This document shows positions 18,782-27,935 of a DNA stretch of 62,239 bases, piece after piece; the first letter of the stretch is position 1; every line of letters begins with the position of its first letter. A program made the position numbers and the translations under genes. Source of the stretch: an uncultured Puniceicoccaceae bacterium (GTDB lineage Bacteria; Verrucomicrobiota; Verrucomicrobiia; Opitutales; Coraliomargaritaceae); NCBI GenBank assembly GCA_905479975.1, contig CAJQOS010000015.1:1-62239 (forward strand), written 5' to 3'. The notes beneath the pieces are model-generated. The model was not told the origin of the DNA. It saw nothing but the letters and a program-made list of their open reading frames with translations, and did no database searches.

Positions 18782-19822
18782 TTATTTTTGAGTGTAATGA
18801 ATATCTGAGAGTGCCGCCAGTTGTGTGGCGGCTTGTTCTGCGGTTAAATCGCGTTGTGCGTTGGCGAGCATTTCGTAGCCCACCATGAATTTTTTGACTG
18901 TGGCAGAACGTAATAGAGGCGGATAGAAATGCGCGTGCAACTGCCAATGCTCGACGTCGTCTGTCAAAAACGGCGCACCGTGCCAACCCATAGAGTAGGG
19001 GAACGATGTTTCGAACAGATTATCGTAGCGGATGAGCATGCGCTTGAGGATGTCAGCAAGATTGTCGCGTTGGCAATCCGTCAAATCAGTGAGGCGCTTT
19101 ACGGCAAAACGTGGCAGTAACAGTGTCTCGAACGGCCATGTCGCCCAATACGGCACGACGACCACCCAGTCGTCGTTGATCGCGACGATGCGCTCGTTCT
19201 TTTCGACTTCAGACTTCGCATAGTCGAGCAGCAGGTTGCTGCCGTGCTTTTTCAGGTAAGCAGCTTGGTGGATGTCTTCCTTGGTCGCTTCGTTGGGCAG
19301 GTAGTCACTTGCCCAAATTTGACCGTGTGGATGCGGGTTGGAGCAGCCCATGGCTGCGCCTTTGTTTTCGAAAATCTGCACCCAGCGATATTTTTCACCC
19401 AACTCGGCCGCTTGATCCGACCATAGATCGATCACCTCGCGAATCGCGGGGAGCTCCATTTCCGGAAGGCTGAGGTCGTGGCGTGGGGAGAAGCAGACCA
19501 CGCGGCATTCACCGTGTGCTTCTTCTTTCTGAAAGAGAGCGTCTGGCTCGATTGTCGCCGGAGTCGTCTGGTCTGGAGTCAGTAGTGCCGCAAAGTCATT
19601 CTTAAACACATACGGCCCTGTGTATGCTGGGTTCGTTTCGCCGCCGATGCGGTCGTTGCCAGGGCAGAGGTAGCACTTTTCATCGTAGGCGGGCTTCTTC
19701 TCTTGGGAAACCGTCTCTTTGGCACCTTGCCATGGGCGGAGCGCGCGGTGCGGCGAGACTAAGATCCACTCACCAGTGAGCGGATTATAACGACGATGTG
19801 GGTTATGTTCGGACGCGTTCAT
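18782..19822 (-). CDS. galT: galactose-1-phosphate uridylyltransferase
   Basis: GalT swaps galactose-1-phosphate for glucose-1-phosphate on [23 protein letters not shown] starts the HIT-type fold, CYLCPGNDR is the zinc-binding Cys pair, and [14 protein letters not shown] carries the active-site His-Pro-His. It has 346 residues, as in E. coli. It is the first gene of the gal operon; a 160-bp spacer separates it from the divergent regulator at 19983. Confidence 0.97.
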   Translation of the reverse strand: MNASEHNPHRRYNPLTGEWILVSPHRALRPWQGAKETVSQEKKPAYDEKCYLCPGNDRIGGETNPAYTGPYVFKNDFAALLTPDQTTPATIEPDALFQKEEAHGECRVVCFSPRHDLSLPEMELPAIREVIDLWSDQAAELGEKYRWVQIFENKGAAMGCSNPHPHGQIWASDYLPNEATKEDIHQAAYLKKHGSNLLLDYAKSEVEKNERIVAINDDWVVVVPYWATWPFETLLLPRFAVKRLTDLTDCQRDNLADILKRMLIRYDNLFETSFPYSMGWHGAPFLTDDVEHWQLHAHFYPPLLRSATVKKFMVGYEMLANAQRDLTAEQAATQLAALSDIHYTQK

Positions 19823-19982
19823 ATAATTTTTATGTTAAGTGGGGAGTTAAATGCTTCCTAATATTAATCATTAGGGTCTGATCTGTAGGGTGCTATAGTA
19901 GCTAGTATTAGAGATTAGCAGAGAACCTAGACTTGATTTAAGACACAATCGGCTCTAATTATTAAGACATCGGGTCACACTT
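19823..19982. promoter_or_regulatory. divergent control region between galT and AraC/XylR-type regulator
   Basis: The 160-bp A/T-rich spacer must carry the promoters of both the gal operon and the regulator gene. I see TAATATTAATCATTA and TAGTAGCTAGTATTAG as partly symmetric elements but no clear paired half-sites, so no operator is assigned. Confidence 0.45.
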
Positions 19983-21119
19983 ATGAAACGTATTGCCATC
20001 CTCGCCGAAACCTCGCTCGCCTCCGGTCGTCAAATTGTAACGGGTATTTCCCGCTTCCTTGACGAGCGCAACGATTGGTCGGTCTTTCAGCACTCCGGCC
20101 CGCTCGGGGCGATGGATCCCACGGCGATCAGTCAGTGGCAGGGCGACGGCATTATTGCGCGTATTGCAAACCCCGAATTACTCGCGCTGATTCAGGCCAA
20201 AGGCCTACCGACGGTCGATGTGCTGGGGAACGTGCGACCGCGGCCTTTTCCGCTGGTCAAATGCAATGACCGATCCATCGGTGCATCTGTGGCGAAGCAC
20301 TTTATGCAAAACGCCCACACGAATTTCGCTTTCATCGGACTTGGCGACGAGCGCTGGTCGCTGGAGCGAGAGGAGGGCTTTTCGGGCGCGCTGGAAGACT
20401 ACAAAGATTCCGTCCACATATACCATATTCACCAGCAGCGCACCGAAGGGCATCCGGTGCGGGATAATCTCGACTCGGTCAAGGCATGGCTCTCTGCCCT
20501 GCGCCCGCCGATCGGCCTGATGGTGGCCAGTGATCAACTCGCTCCCATTGTGTTTGAAGCCTGTCACCAGCTCGGGTTGGCGATCCCAGAGCATGTCAGT
20601 GTGGTCGGCGTCGATAACGACCGGCCGTTTTGTAACCTGTGCCGACCTCGGCTCAGTAGCGTCGAGCCAAACCATGAACTTGTCGGTTACCGCGCAGCGC
20701 AAACTCTGGAGCGACTCATTAATGGCGAAACGCTCGACGAGCAGGTGATCGAAATCGATCTACATACTCTGCATCCTCGGCTCTCAAGTGAACTCATTGC
20801 GATTGATGATCCCGCACTATTGAAAGCGCTCAACTACATTCGCGAGCATGCCTGCGTGGGGACGAGTCTCGACGCGATTGCCAGAGCCTCCGGGCTGTCG
20901 CGCAGTGTGCTGCAACGCCGCTTCAGGGATAAATTGAACCGCACGGTAGGCGATGTCATACTCAACGAAAAATTACGTAGCGCTCGCGAAATGCTGAAAG
21001 AGACGGAGCTGCCGATCGCGCTTATTGCTGAGCGTAGTGGTTTTAATTGCCAAGAGTATATGAATCACATCTTCAAGAAGCACCTAGAGACGACCCCTCG
21101 GAAGTATCGTCTGCGTTGA
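19983..21119 (+). CDS. XylR-type regulator: LacI-like sugar sensor with AraC HTH
   Basis: The 378-residue protein starts directly with a periplasmic-binding-protein-like sensor (residues 3-270; RIAILAETSLASGRQIVTGI, PIGLMVASDQLA, VSVVGVDNDRPFCNL) in place of a LacI HTH. An AraC-type DNA-binding domain follows at about 275-378 (LDAIARASGLSRSVLQRRF, then IALIAERSGFNCQEYMNHIF). This is the architecture of E. coli XylR. Placed divergently from galTEK-pyk, it most likely senses galactose or a related sugar and activates that operon. Such regulators are plentiful in polysaccharide-degrading Verrucomicrobia. Its stop lies 22 bp from the stop of the convergent gene at 21142. Confidence 0.9.
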   Translation: MKRIAILAETSLASGRQIVTGISRFLDERNDWSVFQHSGPLGAMDPTAISQWQGDGIIARIANPELLALIQAKGLPTVDVLGNVRPRPFPLVKCNDRSIGASVAKHFMQNAHTNFAFIGLGDERWSLEREEGFSGALEDYKDSVHIYHIHQQRTEGHPVRDNLDSVKAWLSALRPPIGLMVASDQLAPIVFEACHQLGLAIPEHVSVVGVDNDRPFCNLCRPRLSSVEPNHELVGYRAAQTLERLINGETLDEQVIEIDLHTLHPRLSSELIAIDDPALLKALNYIREHACVGTSLDAIARASGLSRSVLQRRFRDKLNRTVGDVILNEKLRSAREMLKETELPIALIAERSGFNCQEYMNHIFKKHLETTPRKYRLR

Positions 21120-21141
21120 GTGTTGATCGTCTGTATCGGAG

Positions 21142-22998
21142 CTATTCTGCAGTGGTTTCTAGCATTGAGGCATATTTTGTTCGCCCATACAGGGTGTCGG
21201 CATCTTCGAGATTTAGATTATATGACTGATCACTTAGGTCATACCGGTGATCCACGCGGTCGGTCTTCAGTGCTAGTATCCCTATCAAGGTGTCGTAGAT
21301 GCTATCGTTACAAAAAAGCTTATTTGTATGCGCTGCTAATGTGGTAAATGTATCTTCATATCTCTGCTGGTATTTTGGAGAAAACCACATGACTAAGGGG
21401 ATGTTTATCATCGGGAGGGTCGCCTGGCTGGAGTTGTGCCCTAAGTCGCCATAGACATCCTCGCCGTGATCCGAGAAATAAATCAGACTGGATACTCCCC
21501 CTTGTTTGATGAGTCCGTCGATTAGAGCGCTTATGACGAAGTCGTTATATGCAACGCTGTTGTCGTAGTGGTTTACTTTTTCACGGACTTCGTCACTCAG
21601 TTGGTTCCAATCATTTGAACGGGGGACCTCATTTGTTCCGGTAAAATGGTTGAATGCCTCTGGATAACGGTCTTTATAGTCCCAGTGGCTACCTCTTAGA
21701 TGTATGAAAATGACCTGGTTATTGCTGGCTGCTTGGGCGATTTTTGCTAGCGCAGGTTCTATGATCACTCCGTCGTATCCTCGCTTGTCTTGCTGAGATG
21801 CTTGATTGTTGCTTAGCAGGTTGAGCTCATCTGCGTGCATAACGATCGTTGAAATTGAATTGGTGAAGTCGTCGCGTAGCCACTGATTGGACAACCATGT
21901 CGTGTCGATGTCTGCGTGATTTAAAATGTGAAGTATCGAGGGAGACTCGAAGAACTTCATCTCATTTTGTAAATTCGCTTCTGTTAGGGCCAGACAGAGT
22001 GATTCCACAGTGTGTGTGTGCGACGCGAATGCATGATTAAAGATTAGCAGGTCGTTCTCTTTGGCGTGGTTTGCTAGTAGCGGTGTCGTGTCTCTATGGT
22101 ATCCGTAGATGCCCATGTGTGATGGGCTTAGTGATTCTCCGATGACTACGATGCATGTCTCGTCGCGCTCTTCTTTCGATGACTGAATAAGTCCCTCTTC
22201 CGTGGCGTAGCGTCGTTGCGTTTCGAAAAAACGCCCGGTCTCCGCGTAATACATACGCACCGAACTGTAGATAAACCCGTAGAGCCTGAAATCTTTGGGT
22301 TGAAGTGCCATGAGTGCCGTGAGCACTGCGATTTGAACGATGATGAGCTTTGGCCGTATCCGAGGTGGGTTGGGTTTGTTGGTCTGAAGGCGAATCAAAC
22401 TAATGAGCATGACGACTAGAATGGCTCCGAACAGTAGTAATTGAGGCGACAGGTAGACGAGTGCAAATTCGAGGGATTCTTGCTGGTTACTTGCCATGAT
22501 CGCAAATATCACATCTCGGGTTATTTCTGCATTCAGACCAAGACGGTAGGTGATGTATGAACCCGGGATGATAATGGTCAGCAACGTGACCAGGCTATTG
22601 AATGTCAGTATGTAAGCTGGTTTCTTGTCATTTAGAAGCGTCCTAGTTAAGTTGAGCCCAAGGATGTAAATGACAGATGCGAGTGAGTAACTTAACTGAA
22701 AGGGTATGAATTTGTCGCCATACCTCGGGAGCACTGCCTCTCTAAAGCATAGTTCATCGGCTAGAAACATTAGCAGATAGATCGTGTAGCCTAAGATGGC
22801 ATGATAGGCGAACCCCTTGGATCTGAAGTAGATAAATAAGATCGACCAACTTGCAGGCAGCAGAATGCCCCAGATGGATAAGTAGTCTGTGCTACCACTT
22901 AAGTATCCAATCAGATACCATGTGGAAAATATGCAAAGAGTGGAAAGTGTGAGACGTAGCATAGAGATTTTTTGCGCAATGAACTCATTTGATTTCAC
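21142..22998 (-). CDS. EptA-like phosphoethanolamine transferase, inner membrane
   Basis: The 618-residue protein has five or six membrane segments in the first 250 residues and a periplasmic alkaline-phosphatase-like catalytic domain from about 285. GESLSPSHMGIYGYHRDTTP is the family metal-site start, SHTHTVESL holds the likely nucleophilic threonine, and YFSDHGEDVYGDLGHNS carries the second metal site Asp-His and a later His. Family members move phosphoethanolamine from phosphatidylethanolamine to lipid A, LPS core or other glycans. At the edge of a polysaccharide locus it probably decorates that glycan or lipid A; this could lower binding of cationic peptides. Substrate unproven. Confidence 0.88.
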   Translation of the reverse strand: MKSNEFIAQKISMLRLTLSTLCIFSTWYLIGYLSGSTDYLSIWGILLPASWSILFIYFRSKGFAYHAILGYTIYLLMFLADELCFREAVLPRYGDKFIPFQLSYSLASVIYILGLNLTRTLLNDKKPAYILTFNSLVTLLTIIIPGSYITYRLGLNAEITRDVIFAIMASNQQESLEFALVYLSPQLLLFGAILVVMLISLIRLQTNKPNPPRIRPKLIIVQIAVLTALMALQPKDFRLYGFIYSSVRMYYAETGRFFETQRRYATEEGLIQSSKEERDETCIVVIGESLSPSHMGIYGYHRDTTPLLANHAKENDLLIFNHAFASHTHTVESLCLALTEANLQNEMKFFESPSILHILNHADIDTTWLSNQWLRDDFTNSISTIVMHADELNLLSNNQASQQDKRGYDGVIIEPALAKIAQAASNNQVIFIHLRGSHWDYKDRYPEAFNHFTGTNEVPRSNDWNQLSDEVREKVNHYDNSVAYNDFVISALIDGLIKQGGVSSLIYFSDHGEDVYGDLGHNSSQATLPMINIPLVMWFSPKYQQRYEDTFTTLAAHTNKLFCNDSIYDTLIGILALKTDRVDHRYDLSDQSYNLNLEDADTLYGRTKYASMLETTAE

Positions 22999-23072
22999 TA
23001 GTCAAATGTCGAACGTATTCTGGATTTGGGTGTGCCTCTTACCCACTGCTGTCTTTTTCGATCTGGTCGATT

Positions 23073-24221
23073 TTAGTCGGTCGTTTGGCGCATCCTTTTT
23101 TTCGAGAGATGGAATTCATAGCACTTGAGAGTGTCTTCGCTGATCGTATCCCATTTAAATTGCTGAATGATGGATTTCGACTTGTCGCGTATTACGCGAT
23201 CTGAACTAGCGATCGCATCACTCAGTCTTGTGCACATCTCTGTGACGTTGCCTGGTTCGACGAGCCATTCGTTTGGTAATAGATCGTGTGCGCCGGGTGT
23301 ATTGTATGCGATTGTAGGTATGCCCGCAGCTAGAGTCTCCTGCACAGCAAAGGGGAATCCCTCGTAGTAGGAGGGGAAGATTGCCACATGTTTGCGTGCG
23401 AGCAGTTTGTCGATGGTCTCGGGGGCAAAGGTCATATGGACCTGGAGGTATTGATTCTCTTCCTTGCTAAAGAATGCCCGCACTTCTTTCTCGGTTTGGT
23501 GCAGACCCTTAGCGCCAATCAATGTGAGCGTTAGAGTGGGGTGTTGAGTTCGTAGCTGACGGAAGCACTCGACTAAATCGAGGCATCCTTTGCGGTAGTC
23601 GAAAGTGCCGAGGAATACCATTTGAGGCGCTTTATTCGTCGTAGGGGCTTCAGTATTAGACAATTGATCGATTGTGATCTGATCTAAGGCGTAAGGGAAC
23701 TTGCAGATTTTGCTGTTAGGGATGCCCAAGGATTCCGCAGACTCAATATCGAGTTCTGATGTGACATTAATCAGATCGGCTCCAGATAGGCATTTTCCGA
23801 GCTTTTTGAGAGCTTCTTCAGGTGTCTCATTCGGTGGAATGAGATGGCGCTTAATGATACGGCTGATTTTTGTTTTTAATTTTTGTTTTTCAGGTGGGTT
23901 GATGTGAAATCGATGTGCATCAAATAGCACGGAACGACCAACGATTAAAGTATCTGGAAGATTTGTGGGCATTTCTGGCAGAAAGCCGTGATCGATGTCG
24001 ATGATATCGTATTGGGCGCCGTTTTCTGTGATGAATTTTTCTGTCGCGGCTTTTTCTGATAATGAAGGGCTGTTGGATTGGTATTCCTTAGCTAATTGAT
24101 CCACTCCGATTGATTTGACCGAATGTCCCATTCGCCTCCATGCCTGAGCTAGAAAATACTGTGCTTTGCCGCCGCCCTTGTGTAGCGATGGTTCGACTTG
24201 AGCGATCATACAGATTTTCAT
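23073..24221 (-). CDS. glycosyltransferase family 4
   Basis: A GT-B fold enzyme of 382 residues. The N-terminal acceptor domain starts MKICMIAQVEPSLHKGGGKA, with the glycine-rich loop. The donor-binding domain starts near PQMVFLGTFDYRKG and carries the E-x7-E signature in YYEGFPFAVQETLAAG. The sugar and linkage are not readable from sequence. It is 74 bp from the EptA-like gene and on the same strand, and is divergent from the flippase at 24286. Confidence 0.88.
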   Translation of the reverse strand: MKICMIAQVEPSLHKGGGKAQYFLAQAWRRMGHSVKSIGVDQLAKEYQSNSPSLSEKAATEKFITENGAQYDIIDIDHGFLPEMPTNLPDTLIVGRSVLFDAHRFHINPPEKQKLKTKISRIIKRHLIPPNETPEEALKKLGKCLSGADLINVTSELDIESAESLGIPNSKICKFPYALDQITIDQLSNTEAPTTNKAPQMVFLGTFDYRKGCLDLVECFRQLRTQHPTLTLTLIGAKGLHQTEKEVRAFFSKEENQYLQVHMTFAPETIDKLLARKHVAIFPSYYEGFPFAVQETLAAGIPTIAYNTPGAHDLLPNEWLVEPGNVTEMCTRLSDAIASSDRVIRDKSKSIIQQFKWDTISEDTLKCYEFHLSKKRMRQTTD

Positions 24222-24285
24222 AGCTACTTAGCTATTGAATTGCCAAAAAATATACGAGTCCTTTTAAATAGGCGTTTTGAATTCC

Positions 24286-25557
24286 ATGCTCGTTACACTG
24301 ATTCGTTATGCTCGGCTGTTGGCTACCTATTTTGTAGGCCAAGGGGTGACGCAATTACTCAAGTTGGGTATTGGATTCCTTCTGATTCGTGCGTTGCCCA
24401 AAGAAGACTACGCGGTGTTTACGCTAGTAATGGCGATTTACGCCACTTCGAGTATTTTGGTGGAGTTGGGCGTCGGTCAGGTGCTGACCGCGTTACTCGG
24501 TTCGGTCCATGGTAATACTCGGGCGATGGGGCGTTATCTGAGTGCCTGTCGTTACTATCGGGATCGAATGTTGGGTGTTGGTATTCTCGTTTTGTTTCTG
24601 ATACTGCTTTTTATCGCTCCGGTATATGGATGGGGCGGCGGTTTTTGGTTCATTGTATGGGTCTGCATCTCATGTTCTTTGATCTGTCAGGCGGTCGTTT
24701 CTATTTATAGCCCGATCCTTTTGTTGGACCAGGATTTGAAACGTGTTTACACGCTCGGAGTGGTGAGCGGTCTCTTTCGACTGAGTTGTATCGGTATCGC
24801 CTATTATTGTGGTTTTTTAAATGCGACTTGGGCGATTGTTATCGGTACTTTGCAATTGTTCGTTGAAGCAAGAGCCTACTGCTACATGACTCGTGGGAAA
24901 GTCGTCTATGCGGATCGATCGACCGATATCCGTAAGGAGAAGAAAGAACTACTTAGTCAGACGCTTCCCCGCGTGCCAGGATATACTTTCCTTGCGTTTG
25001 AAGGGCAAATTACGATTTTTATGATGAGTGTGCTAGGCACTGCGAGTGGTCTCGCCGAGCTTGGGGCATTGAGCCGATTGGGGATGTTATTTATCCTTCT
25101 GGATCGAATGGGTGCGATGCTTGTTGGGCCTTATATGGCAAAGTTGCGTGCTGCTGATGTCTTCCGTAAAACGGCAGTGATTCTCAGCTCTATTACTGTT
25201 TTGGTATTGGGGATATTAACTGTGGTTTACTTATTCCCCCAGTTGCTACTGTTCATACTCGGGGATGGGTATCAGTCCTTGGAATACGAAGTGTTTCTGG
25301 TGGTGCTGGCCAGTTGTATCCGCACGGTTGATGTGTTTATCTTCTCAATTTGCTCGGCTCGTAAATATATCTATTCATGGTTTGCCGTGCTTGATGTTGC
25401 ACCTGTCATTGCTGTGATGGCTCTGGGATTCTCATTACTGGACTTTAGTCAATTAACCAATGTTCTTTATTTCACAATCGCAATGGTGGTGGTGCGATTT
25501 CTATCTAAAATTCTGATTATTACCGTTGGTTTGCGGCGTGAGAAAATTGATGTTTAA
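24286..25557 (+). CDS. Wzx-type polysaccharide flippase
   Basis: This 423-residue integral membrane protein has about 12 predicted hydrophobic segments spread over its whole length. YFVGQGVTQLLKLGIGFLLI then RALPKEDYAVFTLVM near the N-terminus is the typical start of MATE/Wzx exporters. It would move undecaprenyl-diphosphate-linked repeat units across the inner membrane. An upstream TTG (24277) is possible but the ATG at 24286 fits better. It is one of two plus-strand genes in a mostly minus-strand locus, followed by the membrane protein at 25567 with a 9-bp gap. Confidence 0.85.
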   Translation: MLVTLIRYARLLATYFVGQGVTQLLKLGIGFLLIRALPKEDYAVFTLVMAIYATSSILVELGVGQVLTALLGSVHGNTRAMGRYLSACRYYRDRMLGVGILVLFLILLFIAPVYGWGGGFWFIVWVCISCSLICQAVVSIYSPILLLDQDLKRVYTLGVVSGLFRLSCIGIAYYCGFLNATWAIVIGTLQLFVEARAYCYMTRGKVVYADRSTDIRKEKKELLSQTLPRVPGYTFLAFEGQITIFMMSVLGTASGLAELGALSRLGMLFILLDRMGAMLVGPYMAKLRAADVFRKTAVILSSITVLVLGILTVVYLFPQLLLFILGDGYQSLEYEVFLVVLASCIRTVDVFIFSICSARKYIYSWFAVLDVAPVIAVMALGFSLLDFSQLTNVLYFTIAMVVVRFLSKILIITVGLRREKIDV

Positions 25558-25566
25558 TGTGACCCT

Positions 25567-26298
25567 ATGAAATTCGATTTTTTAAATAGACTGCAAATAC
25601 ACCAGAGAACTTCTGTTTATTTGCTGTGTGTCCTGTGTGCGATTAACTTCGGTATCGTCCTGTTGGCGCTCTTTAATGCGACGCTTCAACCTGAAATTCC
25701 AATGCTGTCTTTGGACTTGGATGGTAGCTTAGCGGAGTATTTTCAGTATTTTGAAGAGCTATCGATTGCCTTGATACTTCTCGGCTTAGCGATACGTCGA
25801 AGAGACGGTGGGCTGTTGCTTTGGGGATTGCTGTTCCTCTATTTATTTATCGATGATGGATTCTCGATTCATGAGAATATGGGCTTACTGATTGAAGGTG
25901 CCTTTCAATCTGTGGCGTCTATCAATTTGTCTGTGCATATATATGAAATGCTTTTTTCAATGATGGTTGCGGCGGTGTTCCTCTTATCGATCGTCTTCAA
26001 CTGTTTCAGGCAGAAGTCCGTGTATGATCGAGCAATTACCTATGATTTGGTTTTTTTACTCGGATTGATCGGTTTTTTCGGAGTCTTTGTCGATGTGCTG
26101 CATGTTATTTTAGGCAGCGTGTGGTGGATGTATTTACTGTTCACCGTCGTCGAAGAGGCAGGGGAACTGTTTACCTTCAGTTTAATTCTCGTCTACGTCT
26201 ATCAATTGGCTCGTTCCAATGAGGGGGAGGGGGTGCTCGTGATCCAGCCCATCGCGCATCGACTCTACATGCGCTATATCGATCCCCGTCGCGGATAA
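25567..26298 (+). CDS. polytopic membrane protein with conserved-looking Asp/His/Glu sites
   Basis: I do not recognise the family with certainty. The 243 residues hold about six hydrophobic segments. Polar residues are concentrated within or next to these: E63-E64, FIDDGFSIHE (D96, D97, H102, E103), H124 and E127, D176 and H179, and VVEEAGE (E196, E197, E200). Such spaced acidic and His residues in membrane helices suggest a metal-dependent membrane enzyme, or a redox or transport site. It is almost certainly co-transcribed with the flippase. A role in modifying or exporting the polysaccharide is inference from context alone. Confidence 0.7.
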   Translation: MKFDFLNRLQIHQRTSVYLLCVLCAINFGIVLLALFNATLQPEIPMLSLDLDGSLAEYFQYFEELSIALILLGLAIRRRDGGLLLWGLLFLYLFIDDGFSIHENMGLLIEGAFQSVASINLSVHIYEMLFSMMVAAVFLLSIVFNCFRQKSVYDRAITYDLVFLLGLIGFFGVFVDVLHVILGSVWWMYLLFTVVEEAGELFTFSLILVYVYQLARSNEGEGVLVIQPIAHRLYMRYIDPRRG

Positions 26299-26299
26299 C

Positions 26300-26830
26300 T
26301 TATACCTGATCGATCGGTGCGTCTCGAATGACTTCGCAGGCTCCGATTACGGTCGAGTCAATGAGTCGGACGCCAGGGAAAATAAAAGCTCGAGCTCCGA
26401 TGAATACATCGGAGCCAATGTGTATCGGGGCGGTTTTAAGGGGTTTGTTCGGATGGCTGAGCGAGTGCGTGCCAGTGCAGAGATAGGCTTCTTGAGCGAT
26501 GATACTTCGTTCGCCTACGACAATTCGATCGAGTGAATATAAATGAGTGCGGTCGCCGATGCATGATCGATCCTGCAGTTCAATATTCCATGGGATTTGA
26601 ATGCGCGCCCGCTGATGGACAAAAGGGCGACCTTGGATCGTTGCACCGAACAGGCGGAGTATGCAAAGCCGCCATTTGTTTGCCGGCTTTGGCGTCCATT
26701 TACAGCAGAAGAACCAGCAACATTCCCACGCGAGTAACTTGCAGCGCATCTGTAAAGACCAAGGACTGGCGCCTAATTCCTCTGCACTGCCTAGGTGTGT
26801 GGTATAACTGGTGGACTGCTTATTTTTCAT
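26300..26830 (-). CDS. left-handed beta-helix acetyltransferase (WcaF-like)
   Basis: The 176-residue protein has hexapeptide repeats from about residue 75 on (IELQDRSCIGDRTHLYSLDR, IVVGERSIIAQEAYLCTG, then IHIGSDVFIGARAFIFPGV) and the histidine of LCTGTHSLSHP expected in WcaF/VatD-type O-acetyltransferases. The N-terminus with WSLQMRCKLLAWECCWFFCC is membrane-associating and Cys-rich. Such enzymes acetylate sugars in capsule or exopolysaccharide. It is the last gene of the long minus-strand operon and overlaps the preceding glycosyltransferase by 11 bp, implying coupled translation. The convergent plus-strand gene ends 1 bp before its stop. Confidence 0.87.
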   Translation of the reverse strand: MKNKQSTSYTTHLGSAEELGASPWSLQMRCKLLAWECCWFFCCKWTPKPANKWRLCILRLFGATIQGRPFVHQRARIQIPWNIELQDRSCIGDRTHLYSLDRIVVGERSIIAQEAYLCTGTHSLSHPNKPLKTAPIHIGSDVFIGARAFIFPGVRLIDSTVIGACEVIRDAPIDQV

Positions 26831-27935
26831 TTAGGAGATGAACAAACGCATCAAGGAATTGATTGCTGATCTTGTCGATTGAATGACTGACGCGCACCTT
26901 GATCGCTTCTTGCATCATGTCACTACGATCGATTCTGGCAATGTGTAAAATGGACTCACTCAGACTCTTGGCAGGATCTGTGGATCGATGGTCAAAGATG
27001 ACTCCATTTTTCCCATGCACGATGAAATCCTGGAAGCATTGAATTTGTGAGACAACAGGCACTGCGCCCCAAGCCATTGCTTCTAGGGGAGCTAAGCCAA
27101 AGGTTTCGCCTTTCTCAGCAAGAGAGGGGTATACAAATATACTCGAATGCTTATAGTATTCGTTTAACTTTTCAGTGTCAAAAATAGGATCTACCCAGTG
27201 AATGTTTTGATGGTCAAAGAGCCCCATTAAATGCGCACGGTAGTCTCGTCCGCCACCTCCATCCGCCACCTCCCAAGGGCCGACGAGATCTAGCTGCCAG
27301 TCGCTCAAGTCGGGGTGTTGGGCTATGAGGGTCTGGAAGGCTTCAATTATTAGATGGACGCCTTTCTCCGGATGGATTCGTCCCGCGTATAGTATCCGTT
27401 TTTCTTTTGAGAGCTGAGGGCAATCGACCTCTGCTTTAAAGGGCAAAGGGTTGGGGATGAGGATACTGCGATTTTCGAATTCAGCGTTTTCCTCTATAAT
27501 CGCGTTTAAGACTGCACTGGAATTGGCGCGGAAGTATTTCGCCTTTTTGTAGAGGCACAGCTGTCCCTTGGGGATGCGGGCGACATCGACTACGATTGCA
27601 CCCGCTCGTTTTGGGGCAAATATGGGACTCCAGAATGTATTTGTAATCAGAATGTCCGCTTCGGGGAGTTGCCTTAAGCTGCGCAGGGTGTAGAGCAAAT
27701 CATACCACTTAAGGACTTTTAACGATCGCGGCGTATCATACCCTTTTACCCTGAGGTGGGTGACTCCATCGATTACTTCTTCTTCGCTTAAGCCGGGAAG
27801 GCGGCGAGAGATATGTGTGACGGTGTGACCTTCTGCTGCAAAGACTTTGGCCATTTCATACCAGCGTTTTTCAACGGCACCGCCATTATGCGGCGGCAAT
27901 GCTAAAAAGGCTCCTTGGAGTATAGTTATACGCAT
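26820..27935 (-). CDS. glycosyltransferase family 4
   Basis: A 371-residue GT-B enzyme. The start MRITILQGAFLALPPHNGGA has the acceptor-site Gly-Gly loop, KRILYAGRIHPEKGVHLII begins the donor domain, and EKGETFGLAPLEAMAWG holds the E-x7-E pattern. It overlaps both neighbours (10 bp with the gene at 27926, 11 bp with the acetyltransferase), so it is translated as part of the polysaccharide operon. Sugar specificity unknown. Confidence 0.9.
   Translation of the reverse strand: MRITILQGAFLALPPHNGGAVEKRWYEMAKVFAAEGHTVTHISRRLPGLSEEEVIDGVTHLRVKGYDTPRSLKVLKWYDLLYTLRSLRQLPEADILITNTFWSPIFAPKRAGAIVVDVARIPKGQLCLYKKAKYFRANSSAVLNAIIEENAEFENRSILIPNPLPFKAEVDCPQLSKEKRILYAGRIHPEKGVHLIIEAFQTLIAQHPDLSDWQLDLVGPWEVADGGGGRDYRAHLMGLFDHQNIHWVDPIFDTEKLNEYYKHSSIFVYPSLAEKGETFGLAPLEAMAWGAVPVVSQIQCFQDFIVHGKNGVIFDHRSTDPAKSLSESILHIARIDRSDMMQEAIKVRVSHSIDKISNQFLDAFVHLLNEK

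Noticed and set aside
18771-18986. Longer galE N-terminus
   Set aside because: The extra 72 codons lie in galT antisense and precede the perfect Rossmann start at 18770.
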